From: Mixophyes australis | Lineage: Eukaryota; Chordata; Amphibia; Anura; Limnodynastidae | Direction of reading: 5' to 3' | DNA: 64,000 nt | NCBI GenBank assembly: GCA_036250195.1 | Contig: JAVHZZ010000003.1 | Coordinates: 331,375,694 to 331,439,693, forward strand | In this document: positions 46,811 to 59,924 of the stretch, piece after piece | Position numbering within the stretch: the stretch's first letter is position 1 | Layout: every line of letters begins with the position of its first letter | Translations under genes and position numbers: made by a program | The notes under the pieces: model-generated | The model's input: only the letters and a program-made list of their open reading frames with translations | Databases searched by the model: none | Told to the model about the DNA's origin: nothing

Positions 46811-46955
46811 CTTTATTATACTAAGGAGACACAGTTATTGTATTATTATACTACGGGGGAACAGTCACTTTATTATTATATTAAGGGGGTACAATCAATT
46901 TATTATTATATTAAGTGGGCATAGTAATTTTATTATCTTGCTAAGGGGTCAACAC
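46811..46955. repeat. 30-bp tandem repeat, about 5 copies
   Basis: The phrase ttattatactaaggggg recurs at intervals of exactly 30 bases (46816, 46846, 46876, 46906, 46936), followed each time by a variable acagtcattttat-like stretch. Confidence 0.9.
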
Positions 46956-47260
46956 TTCTAGTGCTCACTTGTGGCACTACAAGTAACAGCAGTACTGAGG
47001 AGGAGTGTTTTAATTAGCTGCAGCAGCATGCAGTTTTAAATATCTAGCTGGTCAGTATCATGTCTAAAAAAAATAAATCTGACTTTTTCTTAAATTGCAA
47101 TTCAAAATTGGGTTGATGGTGTCACACCGTGCAGTTTAAAAACATGTGATTTTATGTGCGATTTCGACCTTTAGTGAGTTTCACATTATCCAAACCGCAC
47201 ATAAAATCGCCAAAAGAGTTGCGTTTTGACAAAACCGCACTTTAAAAAATGTCTCACCTG

Positions 47261-47592
47261 GGGCCTGATTCATTAAGGATCTTAACTTGAGAAACTTCTT
47301 ATTTCAGTCTCCTGGACAAAACCATGTTACAATGGAAGGGGTGCAAATTAGTATTCTGTTTTGCACATAAGTTAAATACTGACTGTTTATTCATGTAGCA
47401 CACAAATACTTGATAGCTTATTTGTACACTGAAATTTAAAGTTGATATTTGTGTGCTACATAAAAAACAGTCAGTATTTAACTTATGTGCAAAACAGAAT
47501 ACTAATTTGCACCCCTTGCATTGTAACATGGTTTTGTCCAGGAGACTGAAATAAGAAGTTTCTCAAGTTAAGATCCTTAATGAATCAGGCCC
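47261..47592. mobile_element. Harbinger-like MITE, copy 2, 3-bp TSD
   Basis: Ends gggcctgattcattaagga and tccttaatgaatcaggccc with ctg on both sides (47258-47260 and 47593-47595). At 332 bp it is close in sequence to copy 1 and almost fully palindromic (arms to a centre near 47430). Confidence 0.93.
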
Positions 47593-49809
47593 CTGGTCTC
47601 TACAGTAAAAGAGATGTTTTAATATCATTGGGCTTGAGTCCAAAGGTAAACAAAAACCTAAATAAGCATACCCAAAAATAGTTTGCCATACTACTGCTTT
47701 AGTATAATCACTGCTAGTGGGCCAAAATATTTTTTTTTATCTATGCATAAAGGGCTTACCCACTTTTTGGACATTCTCCCTATTTAGCTAGGGTCAATCT
47801 AGGTAGCCCTTCGTAGGGTGGAACCACCATTGTTACCTGTACCAAGCCACCAGTCAGCCACACCTGACAGCATGAAGAACAGATTTTTATCTGTGGTGCT
47901 TAACCCGCCCAAGCCAGGCCATACAGCTCTTGTCCAGTATAAAACATTTCCATTCTACTCTGTTGAATCCAACTGGATTTATGGAATCTTCTTGCACTGT
48001 GACATGCAGTGAATGCATTCAGAAAAACGTTAGCTCCTGCTCCTGGCTTCAAGTAATAGCAGGAATCCTGGGGAAAGAGACACTCTTTCTTTCTACATCG
48101 TCATAGGAAAAAGAGTGTAGCTGGACAATCTTTATGTTGTTTTTTTGTAGAGATGAGGACGTGTTAAAGCACACAAAACAATTACTACTGAGCAGTTTAG
48201 ATTTAAAACAAATTATAGATAATATCAATCTCTAGTTATAAAATTGTTTTACAGAATAACTGTAGTTAATTTTGTTTAATATGACCATTGTTATGTTGTG
48301 TTATTGCTGTGGTGGATGGGTTTGCAATTGCACTGTGCATACAGGATCTTAACCAGCAATGAAGTAGGATTAAACAGGATTAATGATGTGATTCTATTCA
48401 AGAAGTCAATATATCCTAATGTGATATATGAAACCAACATAAAATACAGCAAAGTGAAAAGCACAGCCATGTATTGTACAGTTATAGACAATAGGATATC
48501 CTTACATTAAATTCATTAGGAGCAGTCAGAATATTTTGTCAAGGTCAAGGTCATTATTGCCTACATTACATAAAACACCCCCACCTTACTGAACAGTGCT
48601 CTGAATATGTTGGAGCTATTCAGACAAATTATAATGTATTAATAGAAGCAGACATTTTTCCTAGTCTGCTAGTTTGTCTGAAAGTTAAATTATGGCAGAC
48701 AAAGCAGAGATTGCACATTTGTGATGTCCTTGCATCTGAATTTGTACTTTTTCTCCAATATAGCATATGTGTGCATGAATTTCGCTGAACAATGACAGTG
48801 AAAATAAAATGAGGATTTGGGCGATAATCACTAGGGCATGAAACAGACGTCTATGCACATATGTGCTCTAAACATAACACACACACTTTTTCTGCCTTAC
48901 ATTGATAAATGACCATGATCTAGACTTTTTCGTGCACATGTTTTACCCATTATGAAAGTATTATAGCAGCTCCAGCAGGTTATGAAAATGGACCAAACAA
49001 GCACTATTTTTTTTAATTTGCCTCCAGTCTGCTAATTACAGTAAGTTTGGGCAACAATGAACCTACAGAATGACATTAAAAACAATCTCTCTTTGGATCA
49101 CTTCCCAGAAAAAGAAATTATAAAGAGATTTATTGTTCAATGCTTAGCTGGTCTCCTCGTTATAAATGGACAGGATATTATGTGGTAGAGGAAATATAAA
49201 ACTGGATATACTTTGGTAAATGAAGGATATACCATTTAACACACAAATATGGCTGCTTTGAAACACTTTTGCATCTAACATTTTTACTTAATTTTCAAGG
49301 ACAACACTGGTTGTTGCATGGTATTAGTTAAACCACAGAAGCATAGCCTATATGCCTAAAAGCTGTATTTCTCCATTACTCAATGCACTGAGGTGGGGTA
49401 TCCAAAAGTTAGGTGGATGATGTTAGGCTGAAAAATTATTAAGAGCTCAATTATTTGGTTTATTATCTGGTTTTAAGTAGAGTACTGGGCTGAATTCAAC
49501 AACAGGGAATATCCTTTCTGCCAATCTCATTTCCTAGGATCTTCCTGGTAGCATTGCTTAGTTAAAATGTTTAATAAAAAGCAAATATTAGGTTATATTT
49601 TGACATAAGATAGAACGCCTAGAACATTATTTATATAGTTATGACATGCTTTATAATCTACGGTATCTTCATCACCCAATCTCATGGGTTTTTTTTGGGG
49701 GGGGGGTTAATTTAATTTCTACCCCAAATAACTAAAAAGTGTGCGGGTCTATATGCATGAAGTATTGGTGAAAAATTGCAATCTGTTTAAAATGTGTTTA
49801 AAATCTTAG

Positions 49810-50567
49810 AAGTAAATTTACTAAAGGGCGATTTGATGAAACCGTCAGTTTTTCAACCATTTTTCTGGAGGTTTTAAAACTGCTGGATTTACCAAAGCCC
49901 AAACCGCCATTAAAATGGCCAGAACTGACATTTATAAAGACCACCACTTTACAAATCACCGTCCTGATTTTAACAATGATAAACATACAAACAGCCGGAT
50001 TTACTAAGCTGAGCTTTGTAAAACCGCTATCAAAATTTCTAAAATAAAAGAGATGGTTGTGAGTGGCGAGATTGCTCAAACTGCTGCTGTTTTAGCTATT
50101 TGGCCATTCAGAACATAAGAGGAAGCACCATTGACATGTACATTTTGGGGGCAATCATTATTTATTGATTAAGGGTCAAAATTAATTTATAATTAAATTA
50201 TGGGGCAAATTTTATTTTCCATTATATTATGGGGATAATGTTATATATGATATATTATATTATATTATATTATATATTATGGGGGGAATATGAATATCCA
50301 ATTATAGTAACCAGGCAATACTGTTTGATTGTAAATGGTGGATATAACTATTTATGATGCATAATGTGGCATTACATAGTCCTGCCATAATATAATAGAA
50401 TAATTTTGTCCTCATAATATAATCAAATCAGCCACCCATCGCCAGGCATTTTACATTGCAGCTTCAAATCGCCCAATAGCAAATGCGGAAGTATGGAGCG
50501 CTAAACCGCCAGCAATGTGTGGTATTTTAAAATCGCCACCAAATACTATTCTTAGTAAATTTACCCC
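49810..50567. mobile_element. Non-autonomous element with 'taaatttactaa' ends
   Basis: The left gtaaatttactaaagggcga and right cttagtaaatttacccc are inverted repeats, with aaatcgcc/ggcgattt next to them. Internal phrases such as aaaccgccattaaaatggcc and aaaccgctatcaaaattt repeat. It contains an (ATATT)n tract at about 50250-50280 and several 'ttatggggata' phrases. The superfamily is unclear. Confidence 0.6.
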
Positions 50568-50740
50568 TTTCTCTTTAGTCTTTATTCATTTCTTTACTTT
50601 TCTGCTATTTTATGATGAAAAGAATAATCATCTATTAAAATTGTTTCCTTCCAGTTTATCCCAAACTTAGAAATATTATGTTGCATGCATTAATTGCAGT
50701 TCATAAATACATAAGAATAGACTTAGATACAATACAGTAT

Positions 50741-51043
50741 TACAGTGATTGTCATTGCTAACTTGCAGCACTGGGAGCCTTGGGTTTGAATCTGAACAGG
50801 CTGCTATCTCTATTTAGTTTGTATATTCTTGCCATGTCCATGTCAGTGTCCTCTGGGTGTCCCAGTTTTCTCCCATGTTCGAAAAACATATTGGTAGGTT
50901 AATTAATTTCTAACTAAATTAATCCTACTGTGTGCCTGTGATGAGGAAATTAAAATGTAAGACACTGAGAAGCCTGATATGAATGGATAAACAGTTTCTG
51001 TATAGCTCTGTATAATTTGTTGACATTATATAAATAAAGAGTA
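50741..51043 (+). mobile_element. tRNA-derived SINE, old copy
   Basis: Diverged match to the SINE at 10605: acttgcagcactgggagcct, a box B-like gggtttgaatctg, tctcccatgttcgaaaaaca, ttggtaggttaatt, aaattaaaatgtaagacactgag and ttgacattatataaataaag. The box A region is lost. Confidence 0.75.
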
Positions 51044-52284
51044 TAAAGTGTGTTTTAAAAGATAGCTGGCTGGACTTTCACATCTATTTCCCTTCCATAT
51101 ACTATATAATAGAACATGGCAGACAGCCACATGTTTCAGAATGTTGTAAAAGAGTTAACCCTCAGGTATTGTGAGCGCATACGGGCAGTTTTAATCTGCC
51201 CCATATGTGTTTTCTTTTTCCTTCAGTAAGTGGAGGAAAGCCATGCCGCTGCACTAGGGATCGATGTATGCAAATCATCTTATTATCAATTGGGGGAGGG
51301 ATATGAACTAAAAATAAATTTAACATACACTTTATTGAATTTGTAATTTGATATAACTTATTGTACTATAGTGTTAATAACTAGGTGATGCACATAACTG
51401 CCTCCCAGATATGCCTAATCAGGCTCACATCCTAGTCACACCCAACTTCTGATATTTCATACTCCTTTTAGGCCTTGAAAATCAGGATAGCCCCACCAAA
51501 TCAGGATTATTAGGAGCTATGTTACATGTATTTCTTGCATGCATCTATTCTCATCAAAGGCCCATTTGTTCCAAAGGCTCATCAATTTTAATGAGTTTGT
51601 GAGCAACATGTAGAAACACCATTGAAATGAATATACCATTGAAACAAATGGACTGTTGAAATGTATTGAGTCATACAGCATTGTTTTTCCCCCTTCATCC
51701 ATAGAGACTCAATTGATGTGTGCAAAGTAGGGAACGCAATGCAGGAAATCCCTGGGACTCCCCTCACTGCTTGCCAACCATATTGCAGCTACCTTGGGAA
51801 ACAGCCTGTGATTGGCTAATTGGCTAAGAAGAGTCCAGGTCAATTCAGTTCATTCTCAATCATTGGCAGGCCTCCAAGTGGACTAGTTTGCATTGTCCAT
51901 TGTGATTTTTGTTTATATTTTAATTCCCCATGGATTACAAGAAGATGGTGATCCTTTGGTTACAAGAAAAAGTATTCCCTTTGATTACAAGAAGAAGAAT
52001 CCCTGTGGATTGCAAATAAAGAAACATTCCATTTTATTTGAAATGACATCTACCTTGCCTGCATATTTCTTGTATATATCTTCTTCCGTTCATTTCAATA
52101 GCCACATTTTTGTTTCAATTGGGTTTCTATATATCGTGCACTCACTGGAACCCCCATTTAAATTAATGGCCGTTGAAAATAATGAGAGAAGCTCTGTGCT
52201 ATGCTCTGGATGCATTTCAGTGCATATCAACAGCAGGTATGTAGCATGTGAACCACATATAGACAGCATGCACAAACACATAGC

Positions 52285-52606
52285 GGGCCTGAGTCATTAA
52301 GGAGAGAAAAGCACAAAAAAAGAGTAACTTTGCATCTGGGCAAAACCATGTTGCATTGGAGGGAGAGGTAAACTTAAAATGTGGGGACAGATTTATAGTT
52401 GGGATAGGACATGTCCTAGATCAAATTTAATTTTCAGTGTAAAAATAAAGCTACCAAGTATTTGTGTGCTAGATGAATAAACAGCCAGTATTTAACTTAT
52501 TTGCAAAATAATAAACTAATTTGCACCCCTTGTATTGTTACATGGTTTGTCCCGGAGAACATTTACTCCTTTTTTTTTTAAATACTTTCCTTAATGACTC
52601 AGGCCC
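52285..52606. mobile_element. Harbinger-like MITE, copy 3, 3-bp TSD
   Basis: Ends gggcctgagtcattaagga and ccttaatgactcaggccc with agc on both sides (52282-52284 and 52607-52609). 322 bp. Belongs with copy 4 to a subfamily whose left half has ggacatgtcctagatca instead of the long palindromic arm. Confidence 0.92.
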
Positions 52607-52834
52607 AGCATGTGTATGTGGTTTCATATGTGGTTGTACTTGTGCTTTTTTGAAGAAAGTGCAACGCCAGTGAGCAAGGGTCAGCTGCAGAAACATAAAG
52701 ATAGGAAGTCTAGTATTTTTTTCCCTGAAAAAGGCAGCAAACATAACTCTATATGAAGTGTGGAGTTGAACAAAGTAATTATTTAACTGTTTTTAAAGCA
52801 AAGAATTTCTTTGGCGATACATTTATTACAGCTG

Positions 52835-53045
52835 ACCACACATGTGTCTGGGCCTCCATTGACCATTAATGATGGGCAAAAATTGTTAGAGTTAATTTGG
52901 ATTTTGATCTTTTCATCTGGAAACACATTTGGCTGGTGACCATGTTTGTGCAGACATCTGCAGTAATTGAGCCTACAATGGGCAAAGACTGAGTGATTGC
53001 CAATTTAGTTGAAAGTCTGGTTCTAAACATGTGTGGCCAAATTTA
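52835..53045. mobile_element. Possible MITE with 'ggccacacatg' ends
   Basis: The left tgaccacacatgtgtctggg and right aacatgtgtggcca are imperfect inverted repeats. A related phrase (ttggccacacatgggctgat, cacacatgggttggtt) occurs at 57163-57255 and, weakly, near 24975. No TSD found. Confidence 0.45.
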
Positions 53046-53303
53046 GTCATAAAAATCTATTGATTTCTATATGCACATCAGCTTGCAATATGGTTTGGTC
53101 AATTAGTACTTAGCTAACAAAAGCTAACTCCAATTATTAAAATGTGTGAATATCAATTGATGGGTGTATAGATCTAAGATGCAATGTGATTTGCATAAAA
53201 GATCTACTACTTCACAATTTTATAACTATAAAGGTTTCACAAGCTTCTGAGGAGTGAACATGTTTACAGTGATCTGTGAACCATAGGTGATGCATGTTTG
53301 TAG

Positions 53304-53973
53304 TAGAGATGCTCGGGCTCGGTTTTCTGAAAACCGAGCCCACCCAAACTTAAGGGATCTGAGTAGGCTCGCGAGCCGGCTCGTTACTTTTGCGCGTCCT
53401 CGGATCTGAATCGAGGCAAAACGTCATTGTTGCATTGACGGATCTCGCGGGTTTTGAATTCCATAAGTACCTCCCTCCCCAGGAGATCCAGTGCCATTGA
53501 TCACACAGGAACAGGGGTAGCAGTGTTCTTGTCACTCTCCAGTCTCCAGTGACATTGCTCAGTGCCATTGCTCACACATAAACAGGGGTAGCAGTGTTCT
53601 TGTCACTCTCCAGTCTCCAGTGGCATTGCTCATACAGAAACAGGAGGGGTAGCACTGTTCTTGTCATCTCCAGTCTCCGGTGCCATTGCTCAGTGCCATT
53701 GCTCATACAGAAACAAGAGGGGTAGCAGTGTTCTTGTCACTTGACAAAAATTGACTGGAAATGATTGAAAATTAATGTTATTGAGGTTAATAAAAATGCA
53801 GGGATAAAAAACCCAAATTATGTGATTTTAGCAAAAAAAAAAAAAAAGGGATTTTAGATAGAAAATAGGATCCAAAACCAAAACACGCGAGGGCGGTTTT
53901 GCCTAAACCAAAACCAAAATTCAAAGTTAATCCAGATCCCAAACCAAAACACAGGGGTCAGTGAACATCTCTA
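53304..53973. mobile_element. hAT-like element of the 'tagagatg' family, 670 bp
   Basis: The termini tagagatgctc and gaacatctcta are inverted repeats; flanks gtttgtag (53296-53303) and atttgtag (53974-53981) match at 7 of 8. The left part has the family block gaggcaaaacgtcattgttg then ggatctcgcgggttttgaat; the right part has repeated 'aaaccaaaac'. Roughly 80-bp tandem units (gccattgctcacaca, ggggtagcagtgttcttgtc, ctccagtctccagtg) fill 53490-53745. Confidence 0.87.
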
Positions 53974-55470
53974 ATTTGTAGACACATCACACTTCATGCT
54001 TTATAGTCCCTTTGCCAACAAATTGATGGTCAGAACCATTCGTGAAAAAGTACTAAAAGCTACTGCTTGCAATTAGCTGGTTAACAAAGCAGATGTTATG
54101 TGTCATTTATGAACCCAGAAAAAAAGCAGACTTATAATGTGAATGCTGTTTGTGATGTCATATGATTATTTTAGTGCTATTGCCCTCAATTGTATAGGTA
54201 AGTTTATGGATTTTATCATTATGATGGCAGTGACTGTAGGTTCTGATGGGAGGAGCTATGCTGATTGACGCATTATTTGCTGAATGTTGGCTGGCCACAG
54301 TAACGCACCTTACATAATACCCTCATGAAAAAAAGAGATTTCAGGTTGCATGAAGAAAAATTAACTGGAGTAGAGATTGTGCATTGCATTTATCTGGTCA
54401 CTACAGCAAGTATAACTTAATTTTTAAATGTCCTCAGTGGTGCCACAGATTTGTTGTCAGCCATTTATTTTAACAGGAACCTATTTTTACCAGTCAAGAT
54501 GACTGTATACATATTAGAGTATGTATGCAAAAATTTAATAAAAACACTGTGACACATGAAATTTAGACAATGCCGGTGGCAGGTATTTTAGGAGAAAGAG
54601 GCTGTCCCCAAAGTAATACTAGACACTATTTTGAAGTCACAATTTTACTTTTAATACAATTCCACAAACGGTTACACAAGGCATCCTAGGCAAATAGTGC
54701 AGAAATCATGTTCTGCACATGGTAATATTTTTCTATTCGGAAATGAACCTACGTTTCAGATATCTAAATTCTGCTATGATACAGTAACTTTGACAACATG
54801 CTTATGGACCTCATGCCAGCACAAATATTTCAGATAATGAGCATGGATTTATTTCCTTTATGAAAGATGCTTCTGACAAGTTTCTGTTTTGTTTAAATAA
54901 ATGTACTTCATTTACATTTGTCTATAACAAAAACAGACATCGGGGTATCCATTTATAAGGCTCTAGTAATATGACTAGAATTAGGCACTAGTTGGAAGAA
55001 AAAAATCTTTAATTCAAGTAATGAAAACAAGGCTTAAAACAAAACAGACACAGAATCACAGAAAAATATTGATTTGTAATAGGGCTCCACCTAAGCATGA
55101 GTTTTAAAGTGTCTAGGATGATGTTTAAGCAGTAGGACATTTAGGCAGAACAAATTATCTGAATAATCAATTGTCTTGGCAAAAAGTACTCACGCATAGC
55201 AAAGAATCTTCACATTTAGCTTTCTGCTAAGCTTGTAAAACTGTATTACTGAAAAAGTGGAGAATATTTAAGTAGTAAGCATGGGGCTAATGGTATCAGC
55301 AGTCCCTGCGGCTTCAAGAATAAAAATCTATATGAGAAATAGATTTTTTACAAATTTATACAGCAATTCTTTTTCTATGCATACTGTTGGAATCCATAAA
55401 AATGTGCACTAAGCGAAATCCTTAATGCTCCACTAATATTACAGTAATGAACAGACCATATCTTAAACAC

Positions 55471-55650
55471 TAGGGGCTAGATTTACTAAACTGCGGGTTT
55501 GAAAAAGTGGAGATGTTGCCTATAGCAACCAATCAGATTCTAGCTGTCATTTATTTAGTGCACTCTACAAAATGACAGCTAGAATCTGATTGGTTGCTAT
55601 AGGCAACATCTCCACTTTTTCAAACACGCAGCTTAGTAAATATACCCCTA
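55471..55650. mobile_element. Palindromic MITE ('agcaaccaatcag' family), best-preserved copy
   Basis: Ends taggggctagatttactaaa and tttagtaaatataccccta analogues are bordered by TA at each side. The arms gtggagatgttgcctatagc, aaccaatcagattctagctg and tcattta are mirrored almost perfectly on the right. The TA border suggests a Tc1/mariner-type origin, but other assignments are possible. Confidence 0.9.
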
Positions 55651-58188
55651 AGGCTGTAAACATTGATAGTACAATTGGTTTCATGCCGATTTCACTTAAT
55701 AATAAAAACTGTACAGCAGCAGTTCTAACTTACAGGTCTATTAAACAAAAATACTCTATTTATACTACAAACTTATGTTAGTGATTAAATATTCTGTTCT
55801 TTTATAGTACACATATAGTACTAAAAAGGAAACAGATAATCCTATAAGAAAACAAACACTTTTTATTTATTTGCTACAAAGAACAAGGCATTCAAAACCC
55901 ATGAACAATAAATAAATAAAACATAATAGAAAATAGATAAAAAACAAAGTCTGCCTTTGAAAAGTTGTGTTTTTCAATCAACCTCTTATTTCACCTATAT
56001 ATCAACCTCAGAGGTTAAAAGATCCTAAAAAAAACTGCATTAATTAGTAACAAGGCTATGTATGATTATAGGTATACAAAGTATACCTCTGGCGCTGAAA
56101 AAACAAGTTTATAGATGGTAATCGCCAGAAAGCTAGTATATAACCCCCTGCAGCTCTACCCAGTGCTTTCTCTAGTAATAATTCAGAAAAATGAACAAAG
56201 GATACAGTTCTGGGGATTGAAGTACCATTATTTATAAACCTAATTATTTATGGATAATGGTATTTCAATCCCCACGGCTGTTTTTGCTGTGCATTTATCT
56301 GATATGTATGATTATAGGACCACAGCAGATATCTCCAATATGTGCTGCAGTACAGCTTCATCATTCGCAAATCCAGTCCCTATAGGTGTCTATAGGGATT
56401 GAGATTATGCACCATTTATCGAGCTCTGAAATTTGGAGCTTGCCCCCGACAGCTAACACCATCTGTAGATAACCTTAGCTGATGTAGTTTATGGCGAGAA
56501 CATCGCAGGAGAGGGATCTTTGGATTCATCCCAAGTAGGCTTTGCGCTCTCCTCATTAGAAAATCCTGTCTAGTCATAGGAACTTGTAAATAAAGTTATC
56601 ACAATTGCTATCACTTTATTATAAACTATTTGCTGATACAGGCTCCTATTGGACCTGCTTTCCTTACTGAACAAAGTTACTAAATAAGCATTTTAGATAT
56701 TTTCTTATCAATGCAATCAGAAATGATAATTAATGTGAGAAATAATGATAGGTCATAAATAGACCCCTAATGCATTACTGTAAGACTAGCCACTAGCCAT
56801 AAGCAGAAAATACATATTAATGATAAATAATGTAATAGCATTGGTACAAATGGGATTGAATACGGTGGTATGCCATATCGCCACTTCAACTACTGTCTTC
56901 ATTCTAAAACTATATAATTCCATTTACTTACATATTCTGTGTCATCACTTTTAAATTTCTACTTCAACCACTGTGTAATAGTATTTGATGTTAATTTGCT
57001 ACAAATATCAGATGTTCAAGTAACAAATTTATTGTTTGCAGCTGAAAGCCACCAAGAAAATGTCAGCGTTCCAAAACCAGTGCATTTGCACCAAAGCACC
57101 AGCAGTTAGTTGCCATAACTGTGGTATTAAATGTATCTCTTGTAAACTATCGTATTCTAAAATTGGCCACACATGGGCTGATACTGCCACTTTTCCCCAA
57201 TGGTCAAGCAACAGTATTATTGTTTGATGTAGCCGCACACATGGGTTGGTTGAGCAAGGTGAAACAGGCTGTATCGCAGAGGTGCGAAGTTCCTGCAATA
57301 CCGTCTTGTGTTAAGCACAAATTTACACACACACGCATGTGCATATTACATACATGCATATTGATATATTACAGCAAATGAAGGGGTTCCTGAAGATAGG
57401 AGAATGATCAATATTTGTGTTCACTTAATGTGGTAATGTGTCTTATAGTTGCGTGACATTCAAAAACTGTTGAGTAAAGAGAACACAAATCAATTTTTAA
57501 GAACACTGAAGAAGGTATTCATCTCAGCAGTCAATACTGTTCCACTAGTTGCTATGTCACATTCAAGTGAAATCGTTATATATTGCAATAGCCAAGGAAG
57601 TATAGAACTCGCATATTTTTAGTAACAGATAATTTCCTGAGTGTGCCGGTGACTTCTGTTCTTTTGTTAGTTTGCTCACATGAGAAAATAATATGTAACC
57701 AGGAATAGTATTACTAATATAAGATCAATATTAAATACAGGGCAGTTCAGTAATTATCTTTCACAAACCTTGGCAGCAGATTGAGATAATGTATGATGCC
57801 AGATATGGTCTCAACAGGCCATGCAGCACTACAGGGTTTATTGACGAAGCTGAGACTAGGTCAAATAAATGATAACATACATGGCGGGGATATTGAAAAA
57901 TAAACATACACAAACAAATATTCTCTTTGACAAAACGTTCAAACAAGCTGAACAGATAGTTTTTATATTTGTATTACTTGATCAATGATACTTATTCATT
58001 TTTGTACTTGGATTTATAGAAACAGATTTAATTAGGTAATTTAAAGAAAACTATAATATGTCTTCTATTTCACACGGATAACAGAGTAGGGGTGGAGGAT
58101 ACACTGGGCACATTTATGAAAACAGGTGCACATAGTGACCAACTATAATGGGGATGTTTTGATCATTAACCCATGGCACAGACTTGCA

Positions 58189-58205
58189 GGGGGGGGGGGG
58201 GGGGG
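58189..58205 (+). repeat. G17 homopolymer
   Basis: Seventeen consecutive G. Long G runs are rare and unstable; the exact length may reflect sequencing or assembly error. Confidence 0.9.
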
Positions 58206-58378
58206 CAGGCCTTTCCCCTTCCAAACTCAGTGGTTCAATTAAACCCTTGAAAGGAGATAAAGTAAGCTCATGGGTAAAGCTTACTGTAAGATATGAGAGT
58301 GGTTGCAGCAGAATTTTGCACTGATTCAATTTCACAGTGATAAATCTTTTGCGCTCTGAAGCTGGCGAAGTACGGACT

Positions 58379-59242
58379 AGGTGCACCCAAGACTGCCACC
58401 AGTACAGATGTAACACTCCTTCCTTCTCTCACCCCACCACTATTTTTAAATTATCCTCTACCCAACATCTCTCCCCCGGTTATTGGTTCTATCTAACCAC
58501 TGCAGTTGTTTACTTATCTCTCTGCTTCATCTTACTGACTTCTTTTGCCTCCACTAACAGCTTTGTGGTGTCATTAGTTAGGTCAGTGACACTGCTGGCA
58601 TCAGGGAGCCGCGCATCTCTGACTTCTCGCAGCTCTCTGTCTGGGAGCCACTCTCTTGGAAACATACGTAATTGGAGGGCTGGTACTGGAGCAAATGGCA
58701 GCAGTTCTGATGCCCCCCACATCTTGGGGACATGGGGACATGCTGTTGCACCGCCACTCCTCACATATAAGGGGCAGCTACTGCCTAAACAGGGAGTCTG
58801 CCACATCCCTTAATTCACTGTGGTCGCCCCCTCTGCTAATAAATCTGTTTGGGTCCCAGGGGCAAACGCAGGATTTGTAGAGGGGGGTTTCTACACCACG
58901 CCGCCAGTGGGCGTGACCAGCATGCATGGGGGCGTAACTATAATTTTAAAAAGTGCTTGGCTGATCTCCAACTCTTCCTATCCCAATAATATACATGGCA
59001 ATGCTGTGTGCACTACTGTAAGGTGCATGCAGCTCTCCCTTTTCAAGCAGAGCTGTGTAAAGCGGAAGCAGGGTCCAGCCACCTCAATTATACAGTGCTC
59101 CAGGGTTGGAAGGGGGTTTCCAGGCACTAGGGAACCCCCCCTGGTTTGCCTATGGGTCCAGGGGTGATTGGACTTCATAGTGCTGTTGGGCCCCATATTG
59201 CTGTATTTGCTGTACCCCCTGATGGTGGCCCTGGGTGCACCA
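58379..59242. mobile_element. hAT-like element with a nested MITE
   Basis: The left ggtgcacccaagactgccac then cagtacag and the right gatggtggccctgggtgcac are imperfect inverted repeats; the right subterminal 'gttgggccccat' is common in this group. Inside, 58858-59155 has its own ends (ggggcaaacgcagg and cctggtttgccta) flanked by near-identical gggtccca and gggtccag. The long open frames at 58400-58810 and 58820-59160 have no homology I recognise and coincide with these elements. Confidence 0.6.
58858..59155. mobile_element. Nested MITE, 'ggggcaaacgcagg' ends
   Basis: The termini ggggcaaacgcagg and cctggtttgcctat are imperfect inverted repeats followed inward by gaggggggtttc and gaaccccccc, matching the general layout of the element at 8030. 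The flanking 8-mers gggtccca and gggtccag differ at one position. Confidence 0.6.
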
Positions 59243-59280
59243 ATACACCTAGTTTTGCTGAGCTGTGCTAATGACAGATG

Positions 59281-59395
59281 AAGGGGTGGAGAGGGTACAT
59301 TTTTAGATTCGATCCCTGCTGTGTGGAGGAGGATTCACTGAATGATATTTGCACCGACACAAAAGTGCAACATGTAATAGAGTGACTAAACTAAG
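59281..59395 (+). repeat. Dispersed repeat, copy A (inverted partner at 63140)
   Basis: Contains tggagagggtacatttttag, gatccctgctgtgtggagga, tcactgaatgatatttgcac and acacaaaagtgcaacatgta. The reverse complement of 63140-63246 matches it with only a few changes over about 105 bases. Confidence 0.85.
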
Positions 59396-59924
59396 CAGCA
59401 TTTCAGCAGAAATGCAGAAAAATTAAATTTCATGAAAATAGGTCTTTAAAAAGCGTCAGGAGTTTAGACTTTGATGTGTTGTTGATATATTTGCACAGTG
59501 CACTTCCTCAGACTTTTTCGTCTTTCTAGACACTCAGGTGCGCTTCTAGTTTACAGAGATTTGTCCGAGAGCAGACAGTATGCCTGAGAAACCAGCTAAA
59601 GGCATGGGTACAAAATCAAGGCATTTTCCAGTGTGCTTTGTAAATGGTCTTCAGCGGGTTAAACATTTCACTGGGAAACAGTGACAGCACTGAGGTATGA
59701 AGAACTAACCTGATAAAACAGCTGCTTGATTTGTGTATAGGGAATTAGTAAATTTTATTAGACGTTATAAGGTAAATTCTAACTCTGCTCCACTATTCTA
59801 TTTCCTGTACTGTTGTGGTCCCCATTCACAACAATACAGGAATATAAAGAGAAAGAGAGAGAGCTATGTATGCTTCCCAACTGCACTAGAGATTGCCAAG
59901 CACTGTGCTCCTTCGTGTCCTTCT

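Noticed and set aside
48555..48640. Possible L2/SINE tail relic (acagtgctctgaatatgttggagct)
   Set aside because: Only one short similar phrase; no tail repeat or flanking LINE sequence.
58337..58813. Open frame of 158 codons
   Set aside because: It lies within a hAT-like element, begins at a G-run-adjacent region and has no similarity to any protein I know; codon use looks random.
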